From Photobacterium sp. DA100 (GTDB lineage: Bacteria; Pseudomonadota; Gammaproteobacteria; Enterobacterales; Vibrionaceae): a stretch of DNA of 64,000 nucleotides. Shown one piece after another: positions 8,044 to 17,057 of the stretch. Made by a program: the position numbers and the translations under genes. The stretch covers positions 2,418,001 through 2,482,000 of the forward strand of contig NZ_CP119423.1 of the NCBI RefSeq assembly GCF_029223585.1. The letters are read 5' to 3'. Every line of letters begins with the position of its first letter. Positions within the stretch are counted from its first letter, which is position 1. A model generated the notes under the pieces. It worked only from the letters and a program-made list of their open reading frames with translations, searched no databases and was not told the DNA's origin.

Positions 8044-8076
8044 TCCCCGCGAGATTAGAGTGGGAGGGAGTTGGTG

Positions 8077-9174
8077 CTACACCGTATTCTCTAGCACCCA
8101 CTTACTGACTTTCGCCGCAACAGCAGGATGATTGAGCAAGTCGAGGTGATCGACCCCACCGACAACCCACTTATTTTCTGGTGGGTAATTCAATGCCATT
8201 ACACCCTTCGAGCTCTCTGCCAGCGCACTGGACACAGGCACCAAGCCATCCCCCAACCTACGGTTGTTTTCATCTTGAATATTTTTGCCAAGACAAGAGG
8301 CAACGGCATAGCACTGGACAGCATCAGGTAAAGTCGGCCGTTGGATCAGCTCGGTACCGGTCACTTTATCCTGATCAGCTTGCTTGAAAGGGATTGTAGG
8401 TGCTTGCCAGTCTTCGTGAACAATGTAACCACGACTAAGATCCTTACTGCCACTACTGCGTATCTCTCCCAGCTTTTGCAAGAACTTAAGCTGGGGGGTA
8501 TTAGCCACCTGTTCATCAATCCAACAGGCGAGCTTGGCCAGAGGGGCACCATTGTGTGGCGTCCCCAAGGTGATAAAGGTGCGAAGGGCCGACAGCCATT
8601 GCAGTTGGTTGATGCCGGCATAGTAGCAAGCACTGCGGGTCACCAACCCCCCCATGCTATGGCCGATGATCACCAGCTCTTTCACTTCGCAGGGCCAAGC
8701 CTGAAGCAATTTCTCCAACCGAAAAGCAAACTCTTCTCCATTCAAGGAAATATGGTTGCCTGTGTTGTACCATAAATAGATCGGCGTATAACCCGCGTTG
8801 ATAAACTGCTTGCCATGGTCGTGGCCTTTTCTCACCCAACCTTTATCGGCCATACACCAGCCATGGACACACAATACAATGCGATTTGAAGCATCTGGCA
8901 GCTGCCTTTCGAGATCTGCAGTATCGTCGCTTAGATTTTGGCTATGATCAGTGAACACCATAGGTATGGCAAACCGACTATTCCTCTGGAGCAAGTGGTC
9001 CCCAACCAAACCATTAAAACTTGCCAGCAAAGCATCCCCCTGCGCTGGCGGTAAGCCATGTTCAAGCAGCTCGACAACACGCTGTTTGGCGAACTCCGAG
9101 TTTTCTATCACTTTGGTAGAAATATCTTCCTTGAGGCTTTTGAGCTTTTCGCTCCATTCATTTTTAGAAATCAT
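8077..9174 (-). CDS. Alpha/beta-hydrolase, lipase/esterase-like
   Basis: 365-residue alpha/beta-hydrolase. RIVLCVHGWC near residue 94 is the oxyanion-hole strand, GHSMGG near residue 170 is the nucleophile elbow, and the distal GLVPVSS and GGVDHLDLLNHP fit the acid and histidine regions. No signal peptide is visible, so it is probably cytoplasmic. The fold resembles PGAP1/triacylglycerol-lipase-like esterases; the substrate is unknown. A TGAGGT ribosome site precedes the ATG. It is upstream of the ars promoter on the same strand and looks independent. Confidence 0.75.
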   Translation of the reverse strand: MISKNEWSEKLKSLKEDISTKVIENSEFAKQRVVELLEHGLPPAQGDALLASFNGLVGDHLLQRNSRFAIPMVFTDHSQNLSDDTADLERQLPDASNRIVLCVHGWCMADKGWVRKGHDHGKQFINAGYTPIYLWYNTGNHISLNGEEFAFRLEKLLQAWPCEVKELVIIGHSMGGLVTRSACYYAGINQLQWLSALRTFITLGTPHNGAPLAKLACWIDEQVANTPQLKFLQKLGEIRSSGSKDLSRGYIVHEDWQAPTIPFKQADQDKVTGTELIQRPTLPDAVQCYAVASCLGKNIQDENNRRLGDGLVPVSSALAESSKGVMALNYPPENKWVVGGVDHLDLLNHPAVAAKVSKWVLENTV

Positions 9175-9363
9175 TACTACCTCAAATAAACTTCCTGCTA
9201 TTTATCTGATAGTAAGCATATAGATTAGAATTAACAACTGATTTTGGCCGGTGATCGTGAAGGTAAATTATAAAATGAGAGTTAAAATAGAATCGTTCTG
9301 AATAAATAATAAAACTATTTATCATAGAATAAATAATTAGAATGTTCATTCTAACATTCACAT

Positions 9364-9406
9364 AAAGTAAAAAGACACTGTAAGAATAAATCCTACCGTG
9401 CCTTTC
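9364..9406 (-). terminator. Terminator of the GMC oxidoreductase gene
   Basis: As minus-strand RNA, AAAGGCACGGUAGG pairs with CUUACAGUGUCUUU, using a few G-U pairs and one mismatch. A T-rich run follows. It lies 21 bases past the gene stop. Confidence 0.6.
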
Positions 9407-9426
9407 TTTTTATTCATCGATGTCGT

Positions 9427-11064
9427 TTATGCAACGCAATCTTTCATCGCAGATACATTTTCTTCTCTGATAGATATATCATTTAAAATCATATCTGCAG
9501 CTTTTTCGCCAATCATAATGGTAGGCGCGTTGGTATTTCCACCCACTAATGTCGGCATAATAGAGGCATCCACAACCCGCAAGCCAGTAATACCATGAAC
9601 GCACAAACGCTCATCGACCACGGCGAGCGCATCATGCCCCATTTTACATGTACCAACCGGGTGATAAATTGACTCGGCCTTATGCCTGATAAACGCTTCT
9701 AGCTGCTCGTCAGTTTGTACTTCCTTACCCGGGAACACTTCCTTTCCACGGTAGTGGTCGAAACCCTCTTGCTTTAAGATCTGCCGAGACATCTTAATCG
9801 CCTTGAGCATCACTTCAATGTCTTCAGGGTGGCTAAGGTAGTTTGCCTTTATAAGAGGTGGCTGCAAGGGATCGGTACTAGCGAGCCCTAGGCTTCCCCG
9901 ACTCTTTGGGCGAAGGTTGCACGCATGGAGCGAATAGCCATGTTTGACGGTTTGTAGTAAATCCAAGCCATGGTTATCAAGGTAGCAAGGTGAGAAATGG
10001 AACTGGACATCCGGCTTATCAAGCTCGGGAGAGGTTTTGGCAAAGCCACCAGCCTCAGCAATATTGGTCGTAAAATTTCCCTTTCTAAACAGCAAGTAAT
10101 CAAAAATACCTTTAATGGATCTGGTTAATGCTATAGGAGAAAAACCGACAGAATGAAATGTCCGCTCGCGGGTGACCACCAGTACATCAAGATGATCCTG
10201 GAGGTTCTTGCCGACCCCCGGCAGGTGGTGCTTCACTTCAATACCGTGAGCTTCGAGCTCTTGTCTGTCCCCCACCCCAGATAGCATCAGCAGCTGCGGA
10301 CTGTTGATGGCCCCGCCGCTCAAAATAACTTCTCGCTTGGCCGTGATCTTATATTTAACCCCCGCTTTACGGTACTCCACCCCGGTTGCCTTACCCTGTT
10401 GGATCAGTATCTTAGTTGTAATTGCATCCGTGATAACAGTCAGGTTTGGCCGCTGTTCAGCAGGTCGTAAAAAAGCAACCGCCGAGCTACACCGCTGGCC
10501 GTTTTTCTGAGTCACTTGATAATAACCGACGCCGGCTTGCTCTTTACCGTTGAAGTCTGTCGATATCTGATGGCCAGCCTGCTCAGCTGCTTTGAGAAAC
10601 GCGTCGGAAAGCGGATTATTAATTCGAAGATCAGAGACATGCAGCGGCCCATCAGCGCCGTGATAGTCATCTCCGCCGCGCTGCTGGGTTTCGGATTTTT
10701 TGAAATAGGGCAGCACTTCATCATAGCTCCACCCTTTGTTGCCCAACGCTGCCCACTCATCATAGTCACTGGCATGCCCTCGGATATAACACATGGCATT
10801 CGAGGAGGAACTTCCTCCCAATGTCTTGCCCCGAGGCCAGAAGAGTTGCCGGTTGTCGAGGTTGGGCTCTTGCTCTGTGTAATAGCGCCAGTTCATTTTC
10901 TTTGAGTGCATCATTCCAATGATACCCAATGGAACGTGAACAACCGGGCTGCTATCTTTTGGGCCCGCCTCGACAAGGCAGACTTTTAAAGAAGGATCTG
11001 ATGATAGTCTATTTGCAAGCACGCATCCCGCCGAACCCGCCCCTACAATTATGAAGTCATACAT
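9427..11064 (-). CDS. GMC-family oxidoreductase (choline/alcohol dehydrogenase-like)
   Basis: 545-residue flavoprotein. The FAD-binding motif IVGAGSAGCVLANRLS starts near residue 5, the GMC signature PRGKTLGGSSSSNAMCYIRG lies near 78-97, a second signature GGAINSPQLLMLSG near 250, and the C-terminal catalytic block YHPVGTCKMG near 467. The family oxidises primary alcohols such as choline or aliphatic alcohols. No betaine-aldehyde dehydrogenase or BetI regulator is adjacent, so a choline role is not supported. Its neighbours (lipase-like enzyme, lipid genes) make a long-chain or aliphatic alcohol plausible but unproven. A GAGGG ribosome site is present. Confidence 0.8.
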   Translation of the reverse strand: MYDFIIVGAGSAGCVLANRLSSDPSLKVCLVEAGPKDSSPVVHVPLGIIGMMHSKKMNWRYYTEQEPNLDNRQLFWPRGKTLGGSSSSNAMCYIRGHASDYDEWAALGNKGWSYDEVLPYFKKSETQQRGGDDYHGADGPLHVSDLRINNPLSDAFLKAAEQAGHQISTDFNGKEQAGVGYYQVTQKNGQRCSSAVAFLRPAEQRPNLTVITDAITTKILIQQGKATGVEYRKAGVKYKITAKREVILSGGAINSPQLLMLSGVGDRQELEAHGIEVKHHLPGVGKNLQDHLDVLVVTRERTFHSVGFSPIALTRSIKGIFDYLLFRKGNFTTNIAEAGGFAKTSPELDKPDVQFHFSPCYLDNHGLDLLQTVKHGYSLHACNLRPKSRGSLGLASTDPLQPPLIKANYLSHPEDIEVMLKAIKMSRQILKQEGFDHYRGKEVFPGKEVQTDEQLEAFIRHKAESIYHPVGTCKMGHDALAVVDERLCVHGITGLRVVDASIMPTLVGGNTNAPTIMIGEKAADMILNDISIREENVSAMKDCVA

Positions 11065-11414
11065 AACTTTCCCTCAATACGATATCCTTATTCAGCCAGC
11101 CAATTATTTAATCCAGTCTTCATCATCTTTTTTATTTAATCATAGTGTAGTTTAATTTTTCAGTGGTAAATACATCGCGGCTCTGCATTTATTTTTCAGA
11201 TAAAAATAAAAAGTGATCCATATTAAACTTTTTGCATTTAATGCAAGACAAGAACTCAGACCAGTGTAAATATGTATTGGTTAAAGGAATACAGCATTTC
11301 TGAATTCATAAAACTTAACGGTTTTCTCTAGTCTATCTTTGGATATCTAGAGTTTTCATCAATTATCACGGCACACGTATTTGTGCTGGCTAGGAACAAG
11401 TAAAGGAACACATC
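11065..11414. promoter_or_regulatory. Divergent promoter region of the GMC gene and acbP, with palindrome
   Basis: An AT-rich 350-bp region without genes. It holds a perfect odd palindrome, TTGCATT-T-AATGCAA (11232-11246), and a second inverted repeat, CTCTAG/CTAGAG (11326-11352). Either could be an operator serving one of the divergent genes. I could not assign a regulator. Confidence 0.4.
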
Positions 11415-11681
11415 ATGGCAGATTTAAAAGCGAGTTTTGAACAAGCTCAAGTAGACGTTAAAGCACTGACTAAACGCCCTTCTAACGACGAGCTACTCGC
11501 ACTCTACTCGCTGTTCAAGCAGGCAACTGAAGGTGACGTAAAAGGCAAACGTCCAGGCATGTTTGATTTCAAAGGCGGCGCTAAATACGACGCATGGGAA
11601 AAACTAAAAGGAATGGATGCAGAAACGGCAATGCAGCAGTACGTTGACAAAGTTAGCGAGCTAGCTGCCGCTTACGCATAA
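11415..11681 (+). CDS. Acyl-CoA-binding protein
   Basis: 88-residue soluble carrier of long-chain acyl-CoA. Family hallmarks are all visible: LKASFEQAQVDVKALTKRPS at the start, LLALYSLFKQATEGD near residues 28-42, and KGGAKYDAWEKLKGMDAETA near 53-72, including the KYDAW core. Length matches the typical 86-90 residues. It is a single gene with its own terminator, beside a wax ester synthase/DGAT and a GMC alcohol dehydrogenase, all likely to handle acyl-CoA or fatty alcohols. Confidence 0.93.
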   Translation: MADLKASFEQAQVDVKALTKRPSNDELLALYSLFKQATEGDVKGKRPGMFDFKGGAKYDAWEKLKGMDAETAMQQYVDKVSELAAAYA

Positions 11682-11711
11682 GCCTCAACATCTCGCTCCC
11701 AACTGTATCTT

Positions 11712-11737
11712 AAAGGTCGCTATGCGGCCTTTTTTTA
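11712..11737 (+). terminator. Terminator of the acyl-CoA-binding protein gene
   Basis: The stem AAAGGTCGC/GCGGCCTTT (one G-T pair) with a TAT loop runs straight into seven T. Confidence 0.85.
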
Positions 11738-11762
11738 TGGACCGCTACTAGAAAATCCCATA

Positions 11763-11800
11763 TAAAAAAAAGCTAGACCCGCATTTACAGATCTAGCTTT
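11763..11800 (-). terminator. Terminator of the wax ester synthase gene
   Basis: A nine-base stem, AAAGCTAGA/TCTAGCTTT, with a 14-base loop is followed on the minus strand by a run of T. It faces the terminator of the acyl-CoA-binding protein gene. Confidence 0.75.
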
Positions 11801-11829
11801 CAACTTCCCGTTTAGAGCTGTGCGAGTGG

Positions 11830-13509
11830 CTAGCTCACACTTTTGGCTTGCCCGACTTTGACTTCTTCTATCGGTGCTTGATCGAGTTCATCTTGGTTTT
11901 TAGCCGGTGTTTCCGGATCAATTTCGACGGTTGCCGATAACATTTCGGTTAACCTTGCCAACTGCTTTTCAAGTTGTTCAACTTTACGTTGCTTCTCCTG
12001 ATAGAGTCTCTCAAACTCGTCATCTTCCGGCGTCAATGAGCCCTGTGCTGCCTCGACCGCTAGTTCAACCGCCAGTGACTCGTCATGCTGGTAACCCAAC
12101 TGCTCGGCGACAGCCTGCGCCGCGGTTTCCATCACTTCCTGCTCAATCTCGGCAAACGCATCGCACATGTAGTCAGTGATCACTTCAAAGCCCGGTAGGG
12201 ACTGGTTACATGCTACCAACGAAAAGTACATGGTATCGGCATTACTGAAGAAGGTGATATTCAGGGTCTGGCCTGGCATCAACAACGAGACAGGATACTG
12301 CTCACGCACCTTGGCACCCATGAAGTAAAGCTCTTCTTTAGCCCCTGGTACATTGGAGATTAGAAGGTTACTGGCTGGCGGAATATAGTTATTCAAGCCA
12401 AATTTACCGCTGAACAATGAGACGCCATTTACCAGCAACGAGTAGTTGATATAAGCATCTGGTGAAATATTCAGGGCTTCGTTTTTCAGATCCGTTGTCG
12501 CGTGCTGGATAGACTCAAGACGCTGTAACGGCGATAGCCCCTGCCTGCCCAACTCAACATGGCCAATCGACATCTTATTACCTGATTTACCCTCATCCCC
12601 TTTCGCTCGCAGGTTGATTGGCATCATGGCAACCAAGGGCTTGCGGATAGGGATTGCCCGGTCATTCAGGTAGCGATTGAGAGCAATATCACTGATGGTG
12701 AACAGGATATCGTTCATTGACGCACCGGTGATGCGGCTGATGTGCTTGAGCTGCGAGATAGAGAAATGACCGAGGCTCACGGCACGGCTACGCTTGGGGC
12801 TCAGGTTGAACGGCGTCTTCGGTGCCGTAAACGGTACTTTCAAATCGCAATCGGCCAAGTTCACTGCTTTGAGTGCCAGTTTACTGCCTAAGCGGAACAT
12901 CGATGGAATAAGAGAAATCTGTTTGGTGGCAGCCACCGCTGTTTTCATTACCATATCGGTAAGATGGGATTCCTCACGGCGTTGGCGCGGCGTTTTTCTT
13001 AAATCGCACTGCCAAAGAGGTTTGCTGAATGACTCTTCCACCGAGGTCGAGCAGCTCTGGGTAAAGATCTTACTGGCTCTTACACCGTCAGCCATTGAGT
13101 GGTGGATTTTCAACACCAACGCCACTCGGTTATTTTCCAACCCACCAATAACCCAGACTTCCCACATCGGACGGCTGCGATCCAGCACTTGACTGTGCAA
13201 GCGGCCGACGACTTGCTGCAGCTGCTGCTCGTTGCCCGGTGATGGAAGCATGGTAATACGGAGGTGATCTTCCAAATTAACATTGTTAACCGTGGTCCAG
13301 CTAGGGCGCCCAGTCAAAGACCAATTCAGTTTCCAGTTAAATGGCGGCACCATTTCAGGTTGTTGCAGAAAGCTGGCGTATAGCTCTTGGGCGTAGGTCC
13401 CTGCATGCTCCTCCGGCGGGTCAAGAATAACCAAACCAGTAACATGCATCGGGGTTTTTGCCGTTTCAAAGGCAATAAAGCTGAAATCCAGCAGAGACAA
13501 ACTCGGCAT
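11830..13509 (-). CDS. Wax ester synthase/diacylglycerol acyltransferase (WS/DGAT) with C-terminal coiled coil
   Basis: 559-residue acyltransferase that joins acyl-CoA to fatty alcohols or diacylglycerol. The catalytic motif HHSMADG is at residues 136-142, preceded by RSRPMWEVW (111-119); MNDILFTISDIAL further on matches the conserved ND motif. Family members are usually 450-500 residues. Here about 100 extra residues follow the fold, including the heptad-rich EKQRKVEQLEKQLARLTEML. The start at 13509 is chosen for its AAGGA ribosome site; an in-frame ATG 17 codons earlier has none. A phasin-like gene lies just upstream on the same strand, suggesting storage of neutral lipid in granules. Confidence 0.87.
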   Translation of the reverse strand: MPSLSLLDFSFIAFETAKTPMHVTGLVILDPPEEHAGTYAQELYASFLQQPEMVPPFNWKLNWSLTGRPSWTTVNNVNLEDHLRITMLPSPGNEQQLQQVVGRLHSQVLDRSRPMWEVWVIGGLENNRVALVLKIHHSMADGVRASKIFTQSCSTSVEESFSKPLWQCDLRKTPRQRREESHLTDMVMKTAVAATKQISLIPSMFRLGSKLALKAVNLADCDLKVPFTAPKTPFNLSPKRSRAVSLGHFSISQLKHISRITGASMNDILFTISDIALNRYLNDRAIPIRKPLVAMMPINLRAKGDEGKSGNKMSIGHVELGRQGLSPLQRLESIQHATTDLKNEALNISPDAYINYSLLVNGVSLFSGKFGLNNYIPPASNLLISNVPGAKEELYFMGAKVREQYPVSLLMPGQTLNITFFSNADTMYFSLVACNQSLPGFEVITDYMCDAFAEIEQEVMETAAQAVAEQLGYQHDESLAVELAVEAAQGSLTPEDDEFERLYQEKQRKVEQLEKQLARLTEMLSATVEIDPETPAKNQDELDQAPIEEVKVGQAKSVS

Positions 13510-13635
13510 AAATCTATTCCTTTTTTGCGTTGTGGCATGGTCTGGTTGGTAGCAATGCACGAGCTATCACGCTGGTACGGTTACCACCAACCAAGGTCTG
13601 TCCCTTTGCCATTGTCGCTTAATGTGTACAGTCCG

Positions 13636-13995
13636 TTACTTTGCAGCTAGTTTTTCTACCATCTCTTGTAGATGGTCAACTTTCTTCTCAAAGTTGCTCA
13701 AGCGATCGCGGTCGATCCCACAAGTTGCGTTGAATGCATGGTTGAATTGCGATTCCGCTTGGCCAAACAGACCGCGCTTGGTCTCTTGGATCCGCTCAAC
13801 CATTTCAGTTTCAACTTCGCTGCCTTTAGAAACCAAATCCTGGATTTGCTTGGTCACCATATGCTGCGCCATACCGACCTGCTCGGTACCTTTGCTGTAA
13901 GCACCAAGGCCGGCCCAAATCACAGTACGAACAGAAGACTCACCCATCTGGGTGGCTGATTTCACACTACCAATAAGTTTTTTAGGGTTAATCAT
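13636..13995 (-). CDS. Phasin-like granule-associated protein
   Basis: 119-residue, largely helical protein resembling the PhaF/PhaI phasin family, which coats polyhydroxyalkanoate or lipid granules. Visible are the conserved region near residues 25-45 (TVIWAGLGAYSKG) and ERIQETKRGLFGQAE. The tail (FEKKVDHLQEMVEKLAAK) forms heptads. It is read 126 bases ahead of the WS/DGAT gene on the same strand. The ATG at 13995 is seven bases after GAGGA; an adjacent upstream GTG is less likely. Confidence 0.72.
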   Translation of the reverse strand: MINPKKLIGSVKSATQMGESSVRTVIWAGLGAYSKGTEQVGMAQHMVTKQIQDLVSKGSEVETEMVERIQETKRGLFGQAESQFNHAFNATCGIDRDRLSNFEKKVDHLQEMVEKLAAK

Positions 13996-14171
13996 CACTT
14001 TATCCTCGATAAATCAATTCGATACTTAAACCCTACCAATTAGAATTAGATCAATCTTTCTAATTCAACCAAGGAATTGGTAAGCAGCTCACACAACGTC
14101 TCCGTGGTAAAGACCACTAACACGAACACCTGCAGGCACATTAGCAATGCTCATTGCGCATATGCGTGACA

Positions 14172-14214
14172 AAAGTCCCAAAACCACATAATCGACAAAT
14201 TTTGGGGCTTTTTT
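14172..14214 (+). terminator. Plus-strand terminator with no gene before it
   Basis: A 12-base stem, AAAGTCCCAAAA/TTTTGGGGCTTT (one T-G pair), with a 16-base loop ends in six T. It lies in the 316-bp gap between the divergent phasin and acetyl-CoA hydrolase genes, 98 bases ahead of the latter. There is no upstream plus-strand gene for it to end, so it may be a leader attenuator or the end of a small RNA. The rest of the gap shows no gene. A 14-bp imperfect palindrome, AGAGTGAACGCTCT, follows near 14226-14239. Confidence 0.6.
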
Positions 14215-14311
14215 GTCCAAAAATAGAGTGAACGCTCTAAGTTCAGGGGTAACAATGGGGGGATAACAACAATAAGAACTTATATGAATAATATCGAACA
14301 AGGAATGCACT

Positions 14312-16549
14312 ATGTCAGTTTTAGAAATCGTAGATTCATCATACCCTGCTCCTGAAGCATCTGACCTCTCAGTGAAAGCTCCCGCTACCGTTGTTGCCAC
14401 TGCCGATGAACTGGTTGATCAGGTCATTGCTACCGTAGGCAAGAATATTGTTCTCGGTGCTCCGCTCGCCATCGGTAAACCGGTAAGCTTTGTGAATGCG
14501 CTGTACCAACGAGCCAAAAAAGATCCGAGTATCAACCTGCGGATCGAAACCGGGATCACCCTAGAAAAACCGGTAGGCAAAAGTAAAATCGAACGTGGCT
14601 TCCTCGAACCTTTCGTTGCCCGTGAATTCGCCGATGTGCCTGATATCGACTACATCATGGACCTTCGTGCAGGCAAAGTGCCAAGCAACGTAACCATCAG
14701 TGAGTTTTTCTTTAAAGCCGGCAGCTTTATGAACTCACCACAGCAGCAAAACTACACCTCAACCAACTATACCCATGCAGTGCGTGACCTGCTAGATAAA
14801 GGGGTGAATGTCATTGGCCAGTTGGTTGCTGCACGTACTATCGATGGTGTCACCACCTACAGCTTATGTAGTAACTCGGATCTCGCACTGGACTTCGCCA
14901 TTGAGATCGAGAAGCAAAAAGCGCAAGGTCGACACATCACTATTCTCGGCGAAGTAAACAGCAATATGCCATTTATGCAAAACCATGCTGAAGTGCCTAG
15001 CTCTGAGTTTGATTTCATCCTGGACGGCAACAGCCAGCCAGATCACAAAGATTACCAGCTATTCGCGGCTCCTCACGCCAGCATTTCGGCTGAAGATCAT
15101 ATGATTGGCCTCTACTCCAGCGCCTTGATCAAAGACGGCGGTACCCTTCAGGTTGGCATCGGCTCGCTCAGTAGTGCCCTGAGCTACAGTACCTTGGTTC
15201 GCCACCAGCAGAACCGCATTTACAACAAAATGCTGTCTGAGCTGAACGTCTACGATAAATTCCCTATCTGCAAGGAAGTCGGTGATACCGGCGCATTCGA
15301 GCAAGGTCTCTACGGCTGTAGCGAATTGATGGTGGACGGCTTTGTTCATCTCTACCGAGCAGGTATCTTGAAGCGTGAAGTGTTTGAGGATCTCACGATT
15401 CAGCGACTTCTTAACGATGGTTTGATCAATAACGAAGTGTCTGTCATGACACTGCTGGCATTGTTAGAGCGCCAAGCCATTTCCGCTGAACTAACCGCCT
15501 CTGATGTCTCTTACCTCAAGCGCTTCGGCATTTTCAACGACAAGGTCGACTATGTTGATGGCAAGTTGGTCACCGCAGAGGGCACCAGCAAAGCCAATAT
15601 CCAAGACAAAGATGCCCTTGAGTGGATCGCCAAGTACGCACTCGGCCAGCGCCTGAAAGGCGGTACGGTGATGCATGGCGCCTTCTTCATCGGTCCAAAA
15701 GATTTCTACCAGGAGCTGAACAACTTTAGCCAGGAAGATCATGACAAATTCTGCATGACCAGCGTAAATTACGTCAATGACCTGTACGATCACTTCCTAG
15801 GTAGCCAACAATTGAAACAAGCCCAGCGCCAACATGCCCGCTTCATGAACTCAGGTATGATGGTCACCCTAGATGGCTCTGTTGTCTCGGATGCCCTGGA
15901 AAACGGACAAGTCGTCAGCGGTGTTGGCGGGCAGTACAACTTTGTCGCCCAGTCGGGACAAATGCGTGACTCTCGCTCAATCATCAAGATCCGCAGCTGC
16001 TCATTCCGCAAAGGTAAGCTACGTTCCAATATCTTGTTTAATTACGGCCACAACACCATACCTCGCCAGTTACGCGACATTGTTGTCACCGAGTACGGTG
16101 TTGCGAATCTGCGCAGTAAACCGGATCATGTTGTCTACACCGAACTCATTAAGATTGCGGACTCACGTTTCCAGCAGCAGTTGCTTGATGAAGCTAAAGC
16201 CGCGGGCAAAGTGGCCAAGGATTACCAGATCCCGAAAGAGTATTCCAACAATACCCCAGAGGCAATCCAGGCCTTCTACAAGAAGTACACTGACCAGGGT
16301 ATTTTCGGTCCATTCCCATTCGGCTGCAGCTTTACCGACCAAGAGCTGAAACTGGGCAAGGCACTGAAGGCGCTGAAAGCTAAGTGTGCAACGCCAACTG
16401 GCAAGCTAAAAGCTATTGCCCAATCATTGTCTGCACCGAAACCAGACCATGATATCGATATTCTGCTTAAGCGTGTTGGTCTCGACAAGCCAGAGAACCT
16501 TGAAGAAAAAATTACGCGCAAGTTAGTGATCGCTGAACTCGTTAAGTGA
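14312..16549 (+). CDS. Acetyl-CoA hydrolase/transferase family protein
   Basis: 745-residue protein of the acetyl-CoA hydrolase/CoA-transferase superfamily. The N-terminal half has GKNIVLGAPLAIGKP. The C-terminal half carries the family block VVSGVGGQYNFVAQSG near residues 532-547 and VVTEYGVANLRSKP near 590-603. The family moves or hydrolyses CoA from acetyl-CoA and related short-chain thioesters. At about 745 residues it is longer than the usual 430-540-residue enzymes and matches a long subgroup. The ATG follows AAGGA at a good distance. It is divergent from the phasin-WS/DGAT pair and probably monocistronic. Confidence 0.82.
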   Translation: MSVLEIVDSSYPAPEASDLSVKAPATVVATADELVDQVIATVGKNIVLGAPLAIGKPVSFVNALYQRAKKDPSINLRIETGITLEKPVGKSKIERGFLEPFVAREFADVPDIDYIMDLRAGKVPSNVTISEFFFKAGSFMNSPQQQNYTSTNYTHAVRDLLDKGVNVIGQLVAARTIDGVTTYSLCSNSDLALDFAIEIEKQKAQGRHITILGEVNSNMPFMQNHAEVPSSEFDFILDGNSQPDHKDYQLFAAPHASISAEDHMIGLYSSALIKDGGTLQVGIGSLSSALSYSTLVRHQQNRIYNKMLSELNVYDKFPICKEVGDTGAFEQGLYGCSELMVDGFVHLYRAGILKREVFEDLTIQRLLNDGLINNEVSVMTLLALLERQAISAELTASDVSYLKRFGIFNDKVDYVDGKLVTAEGTSKANIQDKDALEWIAKYALGQRLKGGTVMHGAFFIGPKDFYQELNNFSQEDHDKFCMTSVNYVNDLYDHFLGSQQLKQAQRQHARFMNSGMMVTLDGSVVSDALENGQVVSGVGGQYNFVAQSGQMRDSRSIIKIRSCSFRKGKLRSNILFNYGHNTIPRQLRDIVVTEYGVANLRSKPDHVVYTELIKIADSRFQQQLLDEAKAAGKVAKDYQIPKEYSNNTPEAIQAFYKKYTDQGIFGPFPFGCSFTDQELKLGKALKALKAKCATPTGKLKAIAQSLSAPKPDHDIDILLKRVGLDKPENLEEKITRKLVIAELVK

Positions 16550-16565
16550 TCAACGCGTTATTAAT

Positions 16566-16594
16566 AACTGGGCCGCGGATGGCCCAGTTTGTTT
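16566..16594 (+). terminator. Terminator of the acetyl-CoA hydrolase gene
   Basis: A nine-base perfect stem, AACTGGGCC/GGCCCAGTT, with a six-base loop is followed by TTGTTT. Confidence 0.85.
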
Positions 16595-16648
16595 ATGCCC
16601 GGGTAACTTCTAGTTACCTGGGTTGATTTGAAAGCAATGAGGTAATCT

Positions 16649-16792
16649 ATGTCGAACAAGAGCAAGGAAATGGCGCTGTGCCCATACGCAGCCGTTTGGG
16701 GATGCCCGAAATGTCCGGTAAAAAAAATCTGCCCAGGTAAAACCACCATTGGCGATCAACCCATAAAACGTAAACAAGAAGCAAGCAAGTAA
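16649..16792 (+). CDS. Small Cys-rich protein, 47 residues
   Basis: Unrecognised short gene. An AATGAGGT ribosome site precedes the ATG and a stem-loop follows the stop. The protein has four cysteines arranged C-x8-C-x2-C-x5-C, in the segment CPYAAVWGCPKCPVKKICPG, then a basic tail ending KRKQEASK. The pattern suggests a small zinc- or iron-sulfur-binding knuckle. It stands between two terminators, so it is its own unit. That structure, the ribosome site and the cysteine spacing are the reasons I call it real. Confidence 0.6.
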   Translation: MSNKSKEMALCPYAAVWGCPKCPVKKICPGKTTIGDQPIKRKQEASK

Positions 16793-16805
16793 CCCGCAAT
16801 CTGAT

Positions 16806-16838
16806 CCCCAGATGGTGCCCTACCATCATCTGGGGTTC
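16806..16838 (+). terminator. Terminator of the small Cys-rich gene
   Basis: A nine-base perfect stem, CCCCAGATG/CATCTGGGG, is followed by a short TTCTC tail. Confidence 0.65.
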
Positions 16839-17057
16839 TCTCAACCGTTCGTTTCATGCAGCGCCATTGATACATATTCGTCTTTCTACACTTTCTCACG
16901 AAACCTGTCTCAACGATTGTAAAGTGCTAAAACTCTTGTTATTTCTTCTAGCACATCATCTGCACAGCTGACTATGATTAAAATAAAACCACCGTCATAG
17001 CATTAAAATAGCACCAACTAGCGTTGTACGGTGGGTAACCAATGTGGGGGAGAAGCT

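Noticed and set aside
9427..11064. Choline dehydrogenase betA
   Set aside because: The GMC family is certain, but there is no betB or betI beside it, so the specific name is not supported.
14089..14400. 103-codon frame on the minus strand before the acetyl-CoA hydrolase
   Set aside because: It overlaps the start of a well-supported gene, has no ribosome site, and crosses a terminator-like hairpin.
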